From Streptomyces sp. ISL-98 (GTDB lineage: Bacteria > Actinomycetota > Actinomycetes > Streptomycetales > Streptomycetaceae), in the NCBI RefSeq assembly GCF_018614055.1, contig NZ_JAGGPB010000016.1, positions 114,708 to 178,707 on the forward strand: 64,000 bases of DNA, given 5' to 3'. Positions 19,609-29,061 of the stretch are shown here, piece after piece (the first letter of the stretch is position 1; each line of letters starts with the position of its first letter). Made by a program: the position numbers and the translations under genes. The notes under the pieces are model-generated. The model worked only from the letters and a program-made list of their open reading frames with translations, ran no database searches and was not told the origin of the DNA.

Positions 19609-21423
19609 TCAGCCGTTCTTGATGCGGTTCGTGAGCTCGGTGACCTGGTTGTAGATGGAGCGCCGCTCGGCCATCAGCGCGCGGATCTTACGGTCGGCGT
19701 GCATCACGGTCGTATGGTCGCGGCCGCCGAACTGGGCGCCGATCTTGGGCAGCGAGAGGTCGGTCAGCTCACGGCACAGGTACATCGCGATCTGCCGGGC
19801 CGTCACCAGCACGCGACTGCGCGAGGATCCGCAGAGGTCCTCCACCGTCAGCCCGAAGTAGTCGGCGGTCGCGGCCATGATGGCGCTCGCGGTGATCTCG
19901 GGCGACGCGTCCTCGCCGCCGGGGATCAGATCCTTGAGCACGATCTCGGTGAGCCCGAGGTCCACCGGCTGCCGGTTGAGCGACGCGAAGGCCGTCACCC
20001 GGATCAGCGCGCCCTCCAGCTCGCGGATGTTGCGCGAGATACGGGAGGCGATGAACTCCAGCACCTCCGGCGGAGCGTTGAGCTGCTCCTGCACCGCCTT
20101 CTTGCGGAGGATCGCGATGCGCGTCTCCAGCTCCGGCGGCTGTACGTCGGTGGTCAGGCCCCACTCGAAGCGGTTGCGCAGCCGGTCCTCCAGCGTCACC
20201 AGCTGCTTGGGCGGCCGGTCGGAGGACAGCACGATCTGCTTGTTCGCGTTGTGCAGCGTATTGAAGGTGTGGAAGAACTCCTCCTGCGTCGACTCCTTGC
20301 TCGCGAGGAACTGGATGTCGTCGACAAGCAGGATGTCCACGTCGCGGTAGCGCTTGCGGAAAGCGTCGCCCTTGCCGTCGCGGATCGAGTTGATGAACTC
20401 GTTCGTGAACTCCTCGGAGCTCACATAGCGCACACGCGTCCCCGGGTAGAGGCTCCGCGCGTAGTGCCCGATCGCGTGCAGCAGATGCGTTTTTCCGAGT
20501 CCCGACTCCCCATAAATAAAGAGGGGGTTGTACGCCTTCGCCGGCGCCTCGGCGACGGCGACCGCGGCCGCGTGCGCGAAGCGGTTGGACGAGCCGATGA
20601 CGAAGGTGTCGAAGAGGTACTTCGGATTCAGGCGCGCGTGCGGCTCGCCAGGACCGGGCGGCGACGAGGGCTGGGCGGCCAGCGGCCCGGGCGCGCCACC
20701 GCCGGTCGGCGAGGAGCCGGGGCCGCCGCGGTGCGGTGCCTGCTGGTCCTGGTGGTCGCGGCGGTCGAGCTGGCGCTCGTGACGCGGCGCCTGGTCGTAG
20801 TGCGGCTGCTCGTACTGCTGGCGCTCGGGCGCCTGCGGCCGGTAGTCGTGCTGCTGGGGGCGTCCGGTGTACGGGTCGCGCTCCTGGTAGCCGCCGAGCC
20901 GGGGCTGCTGCCAGCCGTGGTCCTCCTGCGGGCCCGGCCAGGCACCGGGCTCGTGGCGCGGCTGCCGGTAATCGGGGTACGCGGGCCGAGCGGTCGGGAG
21001 ATCATCGGCGGCGGGCCGGTGCCCGTAGCCGTCGTACGACTCGTGCTGAGACTGCTGCTGCGAGTCGTCGTGCGACGGCCCCTGGTACCGGGGCTGCTGC
21101 GACTGCTGGGACTGCTGCGCGGACGGGGCTGGCGGCGGGGCGGAATCTCCCGCCGAGTCGTCGACGGTGATCGCGATCCGGATGGGACGGCCGCACTCGC
21201 GGCTCAGGGTCTCGCTGATGAGCGGGGCGAGCCGCCCTTCGAGGACGCGCTTGCCCCATTCATTGGGGACGGCAAGCAGTGCGGTGTCGGCCACCAGGGC
21301 GAGCGGCTGGCAGCGCTCGATCCACTGCTTGTCCTTGGGTTCGATGCCCTGCTGCCCCTCTCCGAGGAGATGCTCCAGCACCCGTGGCCACACTGCGGCA
21401 AGATCGGCAGGTACGTCAGCCAC
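19609..21423 (-). CDS. dnaA: Chromosomal replication initiator DnaA
   Basis: 604 residues from GTG 21423. Domain I (1-87) opens [20 protein letters not shown]. Domain II (about 88-262) is very long and rich in Gln, Pro, Tyr and His, as in Streptomyces. Domain III is the AAA+ ATPase with Walker [10 protein letters not shown] (305-313) and Walker [11 protein letters not shown]. Domain IV has the DnaA signature [15 protein letters not shown]. DnaA-ATP binds the boxes in oriC to start replication. A perfect TTGTCCACA box upstream (21545) suggests autoregulation. It is transcribed toward oriC and divergently from rpmH. Confidence 0.99.
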   Translation of the reverse strand: MADVPADLAAVWPRVLEHLLGEGQQGIEPKDKQWIERCQPLALVADTALLAVPNEWGKRVLEGRLAPLISETLSRECGRPIRIAITVDDSAGDSAPPPAPSAQQSQQSQQPRYQGPSHDDSQQQSQHESYDGYGHRPAADDLPTARPAYPDYRQPRHEPGAWPGPQEDHGWQQPRLGGYQERDPYTGRPQQHDYRPQAPERQQYEQPHYDQAPRHERQLDRRDHQDQQAPHRGGPGSSPTGGGAPGPLAAQPSSPPGPGEPHARLNPKYLFDTFVIGSSNRFAHAAAVAVAEAPAKAYNPLFIYGESGLGKTHLLHAIGHYARSLYPGTRVRYVSSEEFTNEFINSIRDGKGDAFRKRYRDVDILLVDDIQFLASKESTQEEFFHTFNTLHNANKQIVLSSDRPPKQLVTLEDRLRNRFEWGLTTDVQPPELETRIAILRKKAVQEQLNAPPEVLEFIASRISRNIRELEGALIRVTAFASLNRQPVDLGLTEIVLKDLIPGGEDASPEITASAIMAATADYFGLTVEDLCGSSRSRVLVTARQIAMYLCRELTDLSLPKIGAQFGGRDHTTVMHADRKIRALMAERRSIYNQVTELTNRIKNG

Positions 21424-21783
21424 AGGGCACGCTCTCTCACAGGTCCCACGAATGTGTGGTTCTTGGGACGGGATGGGAAGGACAGGCAGGAAAGGAATCC
21501 AAGTTCAGCCACGGTAGTCGGGGCGCGTCACGCGGTTCAAGTTGTTGTCCACAGGCTGTGCATAGTGGACCACGGCGAAGACCCGGTTTGACCGGATGGC
21601 GTAGCCGCGCGTACCGTGACCAGGTCGAGTTGTCGATGGCTGCTGCCGCCTGCCTCCGATGGGCAAAGATCACGATCTGTGGTCGTGAAGCGGTGCACAC
21701 GGGCGTTGCGAGCTTCCTCGTGGGCGCACGGTGACAGCCAGGCGATGTCCCGCCATCACCCGATTCATTTCTGGAGCCCCCGA
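21424..21783. promoter_or_regulatory. Divergent dnaA/rpmH promoter region with DnaA boxes
   Basis: 360 bp without a gene. It holds one perfect DnaA box TTGTCCACA at 21545-21553 and a nearby degenerate box AGTGGACCA at 21564-21572. A perfect box beside the dnaA promoter fits the known autoregulation of dnaA in many bacteria. Exact -10 and -35 elements for either direction could not be assigned with confidence. Confidence 0.7.
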
Positions 21784-21921
21784 GTGAGCAAGCGCACCTT
21801 CCAGCCGAACAACCGTCGTCGTGCCAAGACCCACGGCTTCCGCCTGCGCATGCGCACCCGCGCCGGTCGCGCCATCCTGGCGACCCGCCGTGGCAAGGGC
21901 CGCACCCGCCTTTCCGCCTGA
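21784..21921 (+). CDS. rpmH: 50S ribosomal protein L34
   Basis: 45 residues from GTG 21784: [21 protein letters not shown], then [23 protein letters not shown]. This is the highly basic, invariant L34 sequence. It is the first gene of the rpmH-rnpA-yidD-yidC-jag series, divergent from dnaA as in nearly all bacteria. Confidence 0.98.
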   Translation: MSKRTFQPNNRRRAKTHGFRLRMRTRAGRAILATRRGKGRTRLSA

Positions 21922-21941
21922 TCTCGTAAACGAGTCATGAC

Positions 21942-22316
21942 GTGCTGCCTACCGAGAATCGGCTGAGGCGGCGCGAGGACTTCGCGACCGCGGTACGCCG
22001 AGGACGCAGGGCCGGTCGCCCGCTCCTCGTCGTCCATCTACGCAGCAGCGGTTCAACGGACCCGCACGCGCCTGGGGAGAGCGTTCCCCCGACGCGTGCG
22101 GGTTTCGTCGTCAGCAAAGCCGTCGGCAACGCGGTCGTACGCAACGTGGTGAAGCGGAGACTTCGCCACCTTGTCCGCGATCGGTTGTCCCAGCTGCCCC
22201 CCGGTAGCCTGGTTGTCGTACGGGCATTGCCCGGAGCAGGCGATGCCGACCATGCACAGCTGGCCCAAGACCTGGATGCCGCCCTTCAGCGGCTGCTGGG
22301 AGGGGGCGCGCGATGA
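21942..22316 (+). CDS. rnpA: Ribonuclease P protein component
   Basis: 124 residues from GTG 21942, 20 bp after rpmH. It begins [21 protein letters not shown] and carries the RNR signature region [19 protein letters not shown], which contacts the RNase P RNA and pre-tRNA leader. It supports 5' maturation of tRNAs. The stop overlaps the yidD start by 4 bases (ATGA). Confidence 0.97.
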   Translation: MLPTENRLRRREDFATAVRRGRRAGRPLLVVHLRSSGSTDPHAPGESVPPTRAGFVVSKAVGNAVVRNVVKRRLRHLVRDRLSQLPPGSLVVVRALPGAGDADHAQLAQDLDAALQRLLGGGAR

Positions 22317-22654
22317 AGTACCCGCTGCTGGCTTTGATCAAGCTGTACCAGTGGACGATCAGTCCGTTGCTCGGGCCTGTGTGCCGCTATTACCCGTCGT
22401 GCTCCCACTACGGTTTTACGGCCATCGACCGGCATGGAGCGGTGAAGGGCACGGCCCTGACCGCCTGGCGCATTCTGCGGTGCAATCCGTGGTCGCCCGG
22501 CGGTGTGGACCATGTCCCGCCGCGCAAACGTCCGCGTTGGCACGAAGCGCTGCGCAACGCGTGGAGCGGCAACCGCGACACCAAGGGCGGGCAGTACTCC
22601 GCCGCTGAGCCCAACCTGGCTGCAGAGACCTCGCCCAATGCTCAAGGAGCCTGA
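22313..22654 (+). CDS. yidD: Membrane protein insertion efficiency factor YidD
   Basis: 113 residues from ATG 22313, overlapping rnpA. The family core is complete: [31 protein letters not shown], then [29 protein letters not shown]. Its three Cys are those conserved in the family. The tail after residue 85 is variable. YidD is a small amphipathic membrane-associated protein that aids YidC; the next gene is yidC, 3 bp downstream. Confidence 0.96.
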   Translation: MKYPLLALIKLYQWTISPLLGPVCRYYPSCSHYGFTAIDRHGAVKGTALTAWRILRCNPWSPGGVDHVPPRKRPRWHEALRNAWSGNRDTKGGQYSAAEPNLAAETSPNAQGA

Positions 22655-22657
22655 TTA

Positions 22658-23893
22658 GTGGACACGATTGCCAGTCTGTTCAGCTTTATCACCACACCTG
22701 TTTCGTGGGTCATCGTCCAATTCCACACGATGTACGGGGCGATCTTCGGACCTGACACGGGCTGGGCCTGGGGTCTGTCCATCGTGTCCCTCGTGGTGCT
22801 TATCCGGATCTGTCTGATCCCGCTGTTCGTCAAGCAGATCAAGTCGACGCGCGGCATGCAGGCGCTCCAGCCTGAGATGAAGAAGATCCAGGAGCGCTAC
22901 AAGAGCGACAAGCAGCGTCAGTCCGAAGAGATGATGAAGCTGTACAAGGAGACGGGTACCAACCCGCTCTCCTCGTGCCTTCCCATCCTGGCGCAGTCGC
23001 CGTTCTTCTTCGCCCTCTACCACGTGCTCTCGAGCATCGCTTCGGGCAAGACGGTCGGCGTCATCAACGACTCGCTGCTGGCCAGCGCGCGTGAGGCCCA
23101 CATCTTCGGTGCTCCGCTGGCTGCCAAGTTCACGGACAGCACGGCGAAGGTGGCGTCTTTGGACGCTTCCCTGATGGATGTGCGCATCGTCACCGCCGTC
23201 ATGATCATCCTGATGTCGGCGTCGCAGTTCTACACGCAGCGCCAGCTGATGACGAAGAACGTCGACCTGACGGTCAAGACGCCCTTCATGCAGCAGCAGA
23301 AGATGCTGATGTACATCTTCCCGATCATGTTCGCCGTCATGGGCATCAACTTCCCCGTCGGTGTCCTCGTCTACTGGCTGACCACCAACGTGTGGACCAT
23401 GGGCCAGCAGATGTACGTGATCCACGGCAACCCGACTCCGGGCAGCAAGGCGCAGGCCCACCTGCTGGAGCGGATGCAGAAGTCGATCTCCAAGCACGGC
23501 AAGGTGCGCACCCGCCGCGAGCGCAACGTCATCAAGCAGATCGCTGCCAAGGGCCGCGAGCGCAACGAAGCCGAGCGCAAGTTCGTCAAAGGCCTCGCCA
23601 TGGTGCGTCTGACCGTCCAGCCGGACGGCACCGTGGCGAAGGGGGAGCCTGCAGCCGAGGTCGAAGAGGGCACGACGGCCGAGACTGGCCACAAGCGGCA
23701 GCAGCCCAAGCGCCTGAGCAAGTCGCAGCGTCAGGCAGGCAGCGAATCCGTGGCGAAGACCTCGCTGCAGAAGGATGAGCCGCAGGACGCCAAGCCCAAG
23801 CCGGCCGGCAAGTCTGCTCCCGGTTCCGCACGCCAAGCCAAGTCCGGGCAGCGCAAGGGCCAGCAACGGCCCAAGCACCCGTCCAAGAAGTAA
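22658..23893 (+). CDS. yidC: Membrane protein insertase YidC
   Basis: 411 residues from GTG 22658, the short Gram-positive form without the large periplasmic domain. Five hydrophobic segments are visible: about 10-25, 35-55, 105-130, 175-200 and 215-250. The cytoplasmic hairpin reads [36 protein letters not shown], followed by [23 protein letters not shown]. The last 130 residues are strongly basic and Lys/Gln/Ala-rich, probably for ribosome contact. It inserts membrane proteins with or without SecYEG. Confidence 0.97.
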   Translation: MDTIASLFSFITTPVSWVIVQFHTMYGAIFGPDTGWAWGLSIVSLVVLIRICLIPLFVKQIKSTRGMQALQPEMKKIQERYKSDKQRQSEEMMKLYKETGTNPLSSCLPILAQSPFFFALYHVLSSIASGKTVGVINDSLLASAREAHIFGAPLAAKFTDSTAKVASLDASLMDVRIVTAVMIILMSASQFYTQRQLMTKNVDLTVKTPFMQQQKMLMYIFPIMFAVMGINFPVGVLVYWLTTNVWTMGQQMYVIHGNPTPGSKAQAHLLERMQKSISKHGKVRTRRERNVIKQIAAKGRERNEAERKFVKGLAMVRLTVQPDGTVAKGEPAAEVEEGTTAETGHKRQQPKRLSKSQRQAGSESVAKTSLQKDEPQDAKPKPAGKSAPGSARQAKSGQRKGQQRPKHPSKK

Positions 23894-23907
23894 TAAGGAG
23901 TCCATCC

Positions 23908-24420
23908 GTGACGGAAGGCACCACCTCCGTGGCCGCTGAGGGTGGCGACACCCTGACCCGCCTCGAGCAGGAAGGGGAAATCGCGGCCGACTACCTCGAG
24001 GGTCTGCTCGACATCACCGACCTCGACGGCGACATCGACATGGATGTCGAGGCCGACCGGGCCGCGGTTTCGATCATCAGTGACGCGGGCAGCCGTGATC
24101 TGCAGAAGCTCGTGGGGCGTGATGGTGAGGTGCTTGAGGCACTTCAGGAGCTCACGCGTCTCGCCGTGCACCGCGAGACCGGGGACCGCAGTCGGCTGAT
24201 GCTCGACATCGCGGGATTCCGGGCCAAGAAGCGCGAAGAGCTCGCAGAGCTTGGTGCCAAGACCGCGGACGAGGTGAAGAGCACCGGTGAGCCGGTGAAG
24301 CTGAACCCGATGACGCCCTTCGAGCGCAAGGTCGTGCACGACGCGATCGCGGCCGCGGGTCTGCGCAGCGAGTCCGAGGGCGAGGAGCCGCAGCGCTTCG
24401 TCGTTGTGCTTCCGGCCTGA
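23908..24420 (+). CDS. jag: Jag/KhpB-family RNA-binding protein (KH and R3H domains)
   Basis: 170 residues from GTG 23908, 14 bp after yidC with AAGGAG before it. An acidic N-terminus leads into a KH domain (about 45-95, with SRDLQKLVGRDGEVLEALQELTRLAV) and an R3H domain (about 105-165, with NPMTPFERKVVHDAIAAAGL and the C-terminal RFVVVLPA). There is no N-terminal Jag domain. The family binds RNA and is linked to cell envelope growth in other Gram-positives. A strong terminator follows. Confidence 0.95.
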   Translation: MTEGTTSVAAEGGDTLTRLEQEGEIAADYLEGLLDITDLDGDIDMDVEADRAAVSIISDAGSRDLQKLVGRDGEVLEALQELTRLAVHRETGDRSRLMLDIAGFRAKKREELAELGAKTADEVKSTGEPVKLNPMTPFERKVVHDAIAAAGLRSESEGEEPQRFVVVLPA

Positions 24421-24435
24421 CGGGTCCATTGCCTT

Positions 24436-24465
24436 TCGGCCCCGTCTGTTCGCAGGCGGGGCCGA
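24436..24465 (+). terminator. Terminator of the rpmH-jag operon
   Basis: 13-bp stem (24436-24448 and 24453-24465, one G-T pair) closed by a TTCG tetraloop, 15 bases after the jag stop and followed by TCTTT. This is the best intrinsic terminator in the window. Confidence 0.9.
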
Positions 24466-24525
24466 TCTTTGTCAGCCTGATAGTCAGCCACCAGTTCGGT
24501 AGCGCGGTACGGAAGGACGGTCCCC

Positions 24526-25242
24526 GTGACGGAGGAAGCAGCGCTTCCCCAGGCGCCTGAAGAGGCACGGGCGGTATTCGGTGAGTGCTTTCCAGAGGCC
24601 GTCCGGTACGCGGAACTGCTCGCGGACGCCGGGGTAGAGCGAGGCCTGATCGGCCCTCGTGAGGTGCCGCGTCTGTGGGAGCGGCACCTGCTGAACTGCG
24701 CGGTGCTCTCCGAGGTTGTCCCCGAAGGCGTCACGGTCTGCGATGTTGGCTCCGGCGCCGGGCTTCCGGGCATCCCGCTGGCGCTGGTGCGCCCGGACCT
24801 GAAAATCACTCTGCTGGAGCCTCTGCTGCGGCGTACGAACTTCCTTCAGGAAGTGGTCGAGCTGCTGGGCCTGGACCATGTGACGGTCGTCCGTGGCAGG
24901 GCCGAGGAGGTCCTGGGCAAGCTGCAGCCCGTCCATGTGGTGACAGCTCGGGCGGTGGCACCGCTGGACCGACTGGCCGGCTGGGGTGTTCCCCTGCTGC
25001 GTCCGTACGGCGAGATGCTGGCGCTGAAGGGCGACACCGCCGAGGAAGAGATTAAGAGCACACGCTCTGCACTGAGCAAGCTTGGTGTGGTGAAGACCGA
25101 AGTGCTGCATGTCGGCGAAGGAGTGGTTGATCCGCTCTCGACGGTGGTGCGTGTGGAGGTCGGGGAGAGCCCCGGAGGGGTGCGATTCGCGGCGAAGCGG
25201 GCCAAGGCAGCGCGGACTGGGCGTACGCGCCGCCGCCGTTGA
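24526..25242 (+). CDS. rsmG: 16S rRNA (guanine-N7) methyltransferase RsmG
   Basis: 238 residues from GTG 24526 with GGAAGG-type purines upstream. The SAM-binding motif is VCDVGSGAGLPGIPLALVRPDL, followed by LLEPLLRRTNFLQEVVELLGL and the later VTARAVAPLDRL. It methylates G527 (E. coli numbering) of 16S rRNA using S-adenosylmethionine; loss gives low-level streptomycin resistance in several bacteria. The basic Lys/Arg tail is usual. It sits between jag and parA as in mycobacteria (gid). Confidence 0.97.
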   Translation: MTEEAALPQAPEEARAVFGECFPEAVRYAELLADAGVERGLIGPREVPRLWERHLLNCAVLSEVVPEGVTVCDVGSGAGLPGIPLALVRPDLKITLLEPLLRRTNFLQEVVELLGLDHVTVVRGRAEEVLGKLQPVHVVTARAVAPLDRLAGWGVPLLRPYGEMLALKGDTAEEEIKSTRSALSKLGVVKTEVLHVGEGVVDPLSTVVRVEVGESPGGVRFAAKRAKAARTGRTRRRR

Positions 25243-25335
25243 TCTTCCCTGTCTATCAACGATGCTCCATACAAGCTGCCATACGTACGCATTTCGGAGT
25301 GTCGTGAAGGTGTAGCTGCGCAGCCGGTGCATCGT

Positions 25336-25349
25336 GTTTCACGTGAAAC
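25336..25349. other. parS site 1 (upstream of parA)
   Basis: Perfect GTTTCACGTGAAAC palindrome, the ParB-binding centromere sequence. It lies in the leader before parA, so ParB could also influence parAB transcription. Confidence 0.95.
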
Positions 25350-25495
25350 GTCGCTCTCTGCTGCATGGAATCATCAGCCGCGGTCGTGCGGCTGCCGAGC
25401 CGCGCGACCGTAGGCCCGCGAGGGTTGCAGGGTTGTCCACAGGCGTGGATTACTCCACAGAAGAACGGGCCTCGCTGGTTCATGACCCCGAAAGC

Positions 25496-26572
25496 ATGGC
25501 AGGCTCTGTGCATTGCGAGCCTGAAGTCGAGGAGAGTGAATCCTTGCGGTCCGACGCCAACATCGCGGGACCGATGACCGATCCGGTCCCCGGTCCCCGT
25601 ACCGAGTCGGCGGGGGAGGATGTTTCACGTGAAACACCGCCCCCGATGGACGACACCCCCATTGGTCGTGCTGCCCAATTGGCGGTAGAAGCTCTCGGCC
25701 GTGCCGGCGAGGGCCTGCCCCGGCCTGAGCAGACACGGATCATGGTGGTTGCCAACCAGAAGGGTGGCGTCGGGAAGACCACGACAACGGTCAACCTGGC
25801 TGCATCACTCGCGCTGCACGGTGCCCGTGTTCTGGTGGTCGACCTCGATCCGCAGGGCAACGCCTCCACGGCGCTTGGGATCGACCATCACGCCGAAGTC
25901 CCCTCTATCTATGACGTCCTGGTGGACAGCAGGCCGCTCTCCGAAGTGGTCCAGCCGGTCCCGGATGTCGAAGGTCTTTTCTGCGCGCCGGCCACCATCG
26001 ATCTCGCCGGTGCGGAGATCGAGCTGGTGTCACTTGTGGCGCGGGAGAGCCGACTGCAACGGGCGATCCTGGCGTACGAGCAGCCGCTGGATTACATCCT
26101 CATCGACTGTCCGCCCTCGCTGGGCCTGCTGACCGTCAACGCACTGGTCGCCGGCGCCGAGGTCCTGATCCCCATTCAGTGCGAGTACTACGCACTCGAG
26201 GGCCTGGGGCAGCTCCTGCGGAACGTCGATCTCGTGCGAGGGCATCTCAACCCCGACCTGCATGTTTCGACGATCTTGTTGACCATGTACGACGGCAGGA
26301 CCCGGCTCGCCTCCCAGGTGGCCGACGAGGTGCGCACGCACTTCGGCAAAGAGGTGCTCAGGACGAGCATCCCTCGGTCCGTACGGATCTCGGAAGCCCC
26401 GAGCTATGGGCAGACGGTCCTCACCTATGATCCGGGCTCCAGCGGATCGCTCTCGTATCTTGAAGCGGCCCGTGAGATTGCGCTGCGTGGCGTGGGCGTG
26501 CACTACGACCCGCAGCATGCCCAGTCGGGCACCCAGAACAGCCAGCAGAGCATGTCGGAGGGGATCCAGTGA
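25496..26572 (+). CDS. parA: Chromosome-partitioning ATPase ParA
   Basis: 358 residues from ATG 25496. The frame is open upstream to 25334, inside parS site 1, so the start is not certain; 25496 gives [20 protein letters not shown], the N-terminus I recall for Streptomyces ParA. The deviant Walker A is [11 protein letters not shown] (residues 88-97), with the second Lys-type motif and [18 protein letters not shown] following. ParA drives ParB-origin complexes and, in Streptomyces, supports segregation into spores along the aerial hypha. parS site 2 is embedded in the coding sequence. The stop overlaps parB by 4 bases. Confidence 0.93.
   Translation: MAGSVHCEPEVEESESLRSDANIAGPMTDPVPGPRTESAGEDVSRETPPPMDDTPIGRAAQLAVEALGRAGEGLPRPEQTRIMVVANQKGGVGKTTTTVNLAASLALHGARVLVVDLDPQGNASTALGIDHHAEVPSIYDVLVDSRPLSEVVQPVPDVEGLFCAPATIDLAGAEIELVSLVARESRLQRAILAYEQPLDYILIDCPPSLGLLTVNALVAGAEVLIPIQCEYYALEGLGQLLRNVDLVRGHLNPDLHVSTILLTMYDGRTRLASQVADEVRTHFGKEVLRTSIPRSVRISEAPSYGQTVLTYDPGSSGSLSYLEAAREIALRGVGVHYDPQHAQSGTQNSQQSMSEGIQ
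25622..25635. other. parS site 2 (inside parA)
   Basis: Perfect GTTTCACGTGAAAC within parA, read in frame as Val-Ser-Arg-Glu-Thr in the variable N-terminal region. Confidence 0.95.
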
Positions 26573-27666
26573 GTGAGCGACGTAGAGGCCTGGGGCGAGG
26601 GCTCGGAGCGCTGATTCCTGCGGCTTCGCAGGAGAAGCCGGGTCCGCCGTCAGGGCCGGCCTCGACTTCCCCTACGGCGGTGCCGGTCATGACCGCGGAG
26701 CGGGGCGTGGCGGCGGCGAAGGTCACCTCGCTTCCCGCAGGTCCCGTTTCACGTGAAACGGAAGTTCCCGCGCAGGTGCCGGAGCCGGTGGGTCCCGAGG
26801 AGGTTGCCGGTGCTCACTTTGCCGAGCTGCCGCTGGACTCCATCAAGCCGAACTCCCGGCAGCCCCGAGAGGTGTTCGACGAGGACGCTCTCGCGGAGCT
26901 GGTCACCTCCATCAAGGAAGTGGGCCTCCTCCAGCCCGTCGTCGTACGGCAGCTGGGTCCCGAGCGCTACGAGCTCATCATGGGGGAGCGCCGTTGGCGG
27001 GCATGCCGGGAAGCCGGCCTGGAGAGGATCCCGGCGATCGTCCGCGCCACCGAGGACGAGAAGCTTCTTCTCGACGCTCTGCTGGAGAACCTGCACCGGG
27101 CTCAGCTGAACCCCCTGGAAGAGGCTGCGGCTTACGACCAGTTGCTCAAGGACTTCAACTGCACGCACGACCAGCTGGCCGACCGCATCGGGCGCTCGCG
27201 CCCGCAGGTCTCCAACACGCTGCGACTGCTGAGGCTTTCGCCCTCGGTTCAGCGCAGGGTGGCTGCCGGGGTGCTGTCGGCAGGGCATGCCAGGGCGCTG
27301 CTCGCGGTGGAGGACTCCGAGGAGCAGGACCGTCTGGCGCATCGGATCGTTGCCGAGGGCCTCTCGGTGCGTGCTGTCGAGGAGATCGTCACTCTGATGG
27401 GCTCACGTCCTCAGAGCACCCCCAAGGCCAAGGGCCCGCGTGCCGGTGCCCGGGTCTCGCCTGCGCTCTCCGGTCTTGCCTCGCGGCTCTCCGACCGCTT
27501 CGAGACACGGGTGAAGGTCGATCTGGGGCAGAAGAAGGGAAAGATCGTCGTCGAGTTCGCGTCGATGGAAGATCTCGACCGGATCCTCGGCACGCTCGCC
27601 CCTGGGGAGGGTCGCGTCCTGGAGAGGGGACCCGCTGAGGAAGGCGAAGAGGACGCCGAGGGGTGA
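26569..27666 (+). CDS. parB: Chromosome-partitioning protein ParB
   Basis: 365 residues from GTG 26569, overlapping parA (GTGA). It opens [18 protein letters not shown], the ParA-contact peptide. The ParB/Srx CTP-binding domain contains NSRQPRE and [20 protein letters not shown]. The HTH region is [22 protein letters not shown]. The C-terminal dimer domain ends in an acidic tail. It binds the ten parS sites seen here and spreads to organise the origin. parS site 3 lies inside its own gene (PVSRETEVP). Confidence 0.97.
   Translation: MSERRRGLGRGLGALIPAASQEKPGPPSGPASTSPTAVPVMTAERGVAAAKVTSLPAGPVSRETEVPAQVPEPVGPEEVAGAHFAELPLDSIKPNSRQPREVFDEDALAELVTSIKEVGLLQPVVVRQLGPERYELIMGERRWRACREAGLERIPAIVRATEDEKLLLDALLENLHRAQLNPLEEAAAYDQLLKDFNCTHDQLADRIGRSRPQVSNTLRLLRLSPSVQRRVAAGVLSAGHARALLAVEDSEEQDRLAHRIVAEGLSVRAVEEIVTLMGSRPQSTPKAKGPRAGARVSPALSGLASRLSDRFETRVKVDLGQKKGKIVVEFASMEDLDRILGTLAPGEGRVLERGPAEEGEEDAEG
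26746..26759. other. parS site 3 (inside parB)
   Basis: Perfect GTTTCACGTGAAAC in the parB linker between the N-terminal peptide and the ParB domain, read as Val-Ser-Arg-Glu-Thr. Confidence 0.95.
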
Positions 27667-27826
27667 TCCCTCGGAGAACCGTTGCAGAGGCGGGTTGTGT
27701 CCGGCACGTTCCGGAACACGGCCCGCCCTTTGCTTTCCTACGGTATCCGTGCGACCGATGGGTGGATACGATGCGTTCTGGTATGGCACATCCACCTTGG
27801 TTCACTTCAGAAGGAGGCCGGTGGCC

Positions 27827-28084
27827 ATGCGATCGGTGAGCCGCACCCAGCTGGTGACAGCAGGGCTCAGTCTCGGTGCGGTCGGCGGCTTCGTCGGCAG
27901 CCTGATTCGGGAGCGGGGCGCGCTGACGGCCGCCCGCAGTGCGGCAGGCGAAGGAAGTGAGGAACAGCTTTCATGGGGCGACGGCTCGTACCGCTCACGT
28001 TGGACAATCTTCCGGATCTCCCCAAGCGCTGCCGTTCCTGTGTCTTCTGGGAACTTGATCCCGTCAGTGGAGAAGCAGCGGTAA
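27827..28084 (+). CDS. Possible small membrane protein between parB and a GNAT gene
   Basis: 85 codons from ATG 27827. A strong AAGGAGG (27811-27817) precedes it at 9 bases, which is the main support. The start reads MRSVSRTQLVTAGLSLGAVG, then GFVGSLIRERGALTAARSAAGEG: one likely transmembrane helix followed by a charged stretch. The last 37 codons overlap the GNAT gene in another frame, which weakens the case, and I do not recognise a family. The other 160 bp between parB and this start show no gene. Confidence 0.35.
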   Translation: MRSVSRTQLVTAGLSLGAVGGFVGSLIRERGALTAARSAAGEGSEEQLSWGDGSYRSRWTIFRISPSAAVPVSSGNLIPSVEKQR

Positions 28085-28590
28085 AGGCAGGCACGCCCGA
28101 GCTGGAGAAGGAAGCGTGGATCTCCGCTGTCCTGCTGGAGTGGGGCTCCTGCGGCCGGGTCGTCTACGTTGACGACGTTCCTGTGGGATACGTGCTGTAC
28201 GCACCGCCGGCGTACGTACCGAGGTCCACGGCATTTCCCACGAGCCCGGTGTCCCCCGACGCAGTGCAGCTGATGACCGCCTGGATCATGCCCGGTTATC
28301 AGGGTCAGGGGCTGGGGCGCGTGATGGTGCAGACCGTCGCCAAGGACCTCCTCCGGCGAGGATTCAAGGCCATTGAGGCATTCGGCAACGCCCGCTGGAC
28401 TGAGCCCGCCTGTATGTTGCCGGCCGACCATCTGCTGGCGGTCGGATTCAAGACCGTACGCCCCCATCCGCTGCATCCCCGGCTGCGGCTGGAGCTGCGG
28501 ACGACGCTCTCCTGGAAGGAAGACGTCGAGTTGGCGTTGGACAGGCTGTTGGGTGCGGTTCAGAAGGAGCCGGTGCTGCGCCCGTTGTGA
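27973..28590 (+). CDS. GNAT-family N-acetyltransferase
   Basis: 205 residues from ATG 27973 with GAGGAA nine bases upstream. The acetyl-CoA site is AWIMPGYQGQGLGRVMVQTVAKDLLRRG (about residues 103-130), the R/Q-x-x-G-x-G/A loop of the family; the strands before it (VVYVDDVPVGYVLYAPP) fit the fold. The N-terminal region has CRSCVFWELDP, a Cys pair followed by Trp that is typical of this oriC-linked actinobacterial subgroup. Substrate unknown. It converges on trxA, with a hairpin and a parS site between them. Confidence 0.88.
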   Translation: MGRRLVPLTLDNLPDLPKRCRSCVFWELDPVSGEAAVKAGTPELEKEAWISAVLLEWGSCGRVVYVDDVPVGYVLYAPPAYVPRSTAFPTSPVSPDAVQLMTAWIMPGYQGQGLGRVMVQTVAKDLLRRGFKAIEAFGNARWTEPACMLPADHLLAVGFKTVRPHPLHPRLRLELRTTLSWKEDVELALDRLLGAVQKEPVLRPL

Positions 28591-28603
28591 AGGCGCATAC
28601 GCC

Positions 28604-28639
28604 TGTGGGCCCATCCCCCGGAAGGGAGATGGGCCCACA
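28604..28639. terminator. Bidirectional hairpin between the GNAT gene and trxA
   Basis: 12-bp perfect inverted repeat (28604-28615 and 28628-28639), extendable inward by three pairs past a bulge, between two convergent genes. It can serve both strands. parS site 4 begins 4 bases later. Confidence 0.75.
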
Positions 28640-28642
28640 CAT

Positions 28643-28656
28643 GTTTCACGTGAAAC
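28643..28656. other. parS site 4 (between GNAT gene and trxA)
   Basis: Perfect GTTTCACGTGAAAC in the convergent gap, 12 bases past the trxA stop. Confidence 0.95.
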
Positions 28657-28668
28657 AGAGACAGGCGG

Positions 28669-29016
28669 TCAGGCCTTGGCGACCTCGTCACCGATGAAGT
28701 CCCCGAGGTCGCGGAGGAGCGCAGCCTTCGGCTTGGCGCCGACGATGGTCTTGGCGACCTCGCCGTCCTGGTAGACGTTCAGCGTCGGGATCGACATCAC
28801 GCCGTACCTGGCAGCGGTGGCCGGGTTCTCGTCAATGTTGAGCTTGACGATCTCGATCTGGTCGCCGTGCTCGGCCGCGATTGCCTCAAGGGACGGGGCG
28901 ATCTGGCGGCACGGACCGCACCAAGCGGCCCAGAAGTCCACCAGAACAGGCTTGTCGCTCTTGAGGACGTCCTGCTCGAAGGAGTCGTCGGTCACGTTCT
29001 TCAAGGTGCCGGCCAC
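28669..29016 (-). CDS. trxA: Thioredoxin
   Basis: 115 residues from GTG 29016 with AAGGAGG just upstream. The active site is FWAAWCGPCRQIAPSLEAIA (Cys33, Cys36); the cis-Pro loop is VMSIPTLNVY. It reduces protein disulfides using electrons from the thioredoxin reductase encoded 45 bp upstream, with which it forms a trxB-trxA operon. Expression is probably driven from the sigmaR-type promoter ahead of trxB. Confidence 0.97.
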   Translation of the reverse strand: MAGTLKNVTDDSFEQDVLKSDKPVLVDFWAAWCGPCRQIAPSLEAIAAEHGDQIEIVKLNIDENPATAARYGVMSIPTLNVYQDGEVAKTIVGAKPKAALLRDLGDFIGDEVAKA

Positions 29017-29061
29017 GGCAGCCTCCTTAACTTCGTGGGGTGTGGGGTGGGGAGTGGCAGA

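Noticed and set aside
19393..21591. A 732-codon open frame opposite dnaA reaching into oriC
   Set aside because: Complement of dnaA; no family features and it would cross the dnaA terminator and origin boxes.
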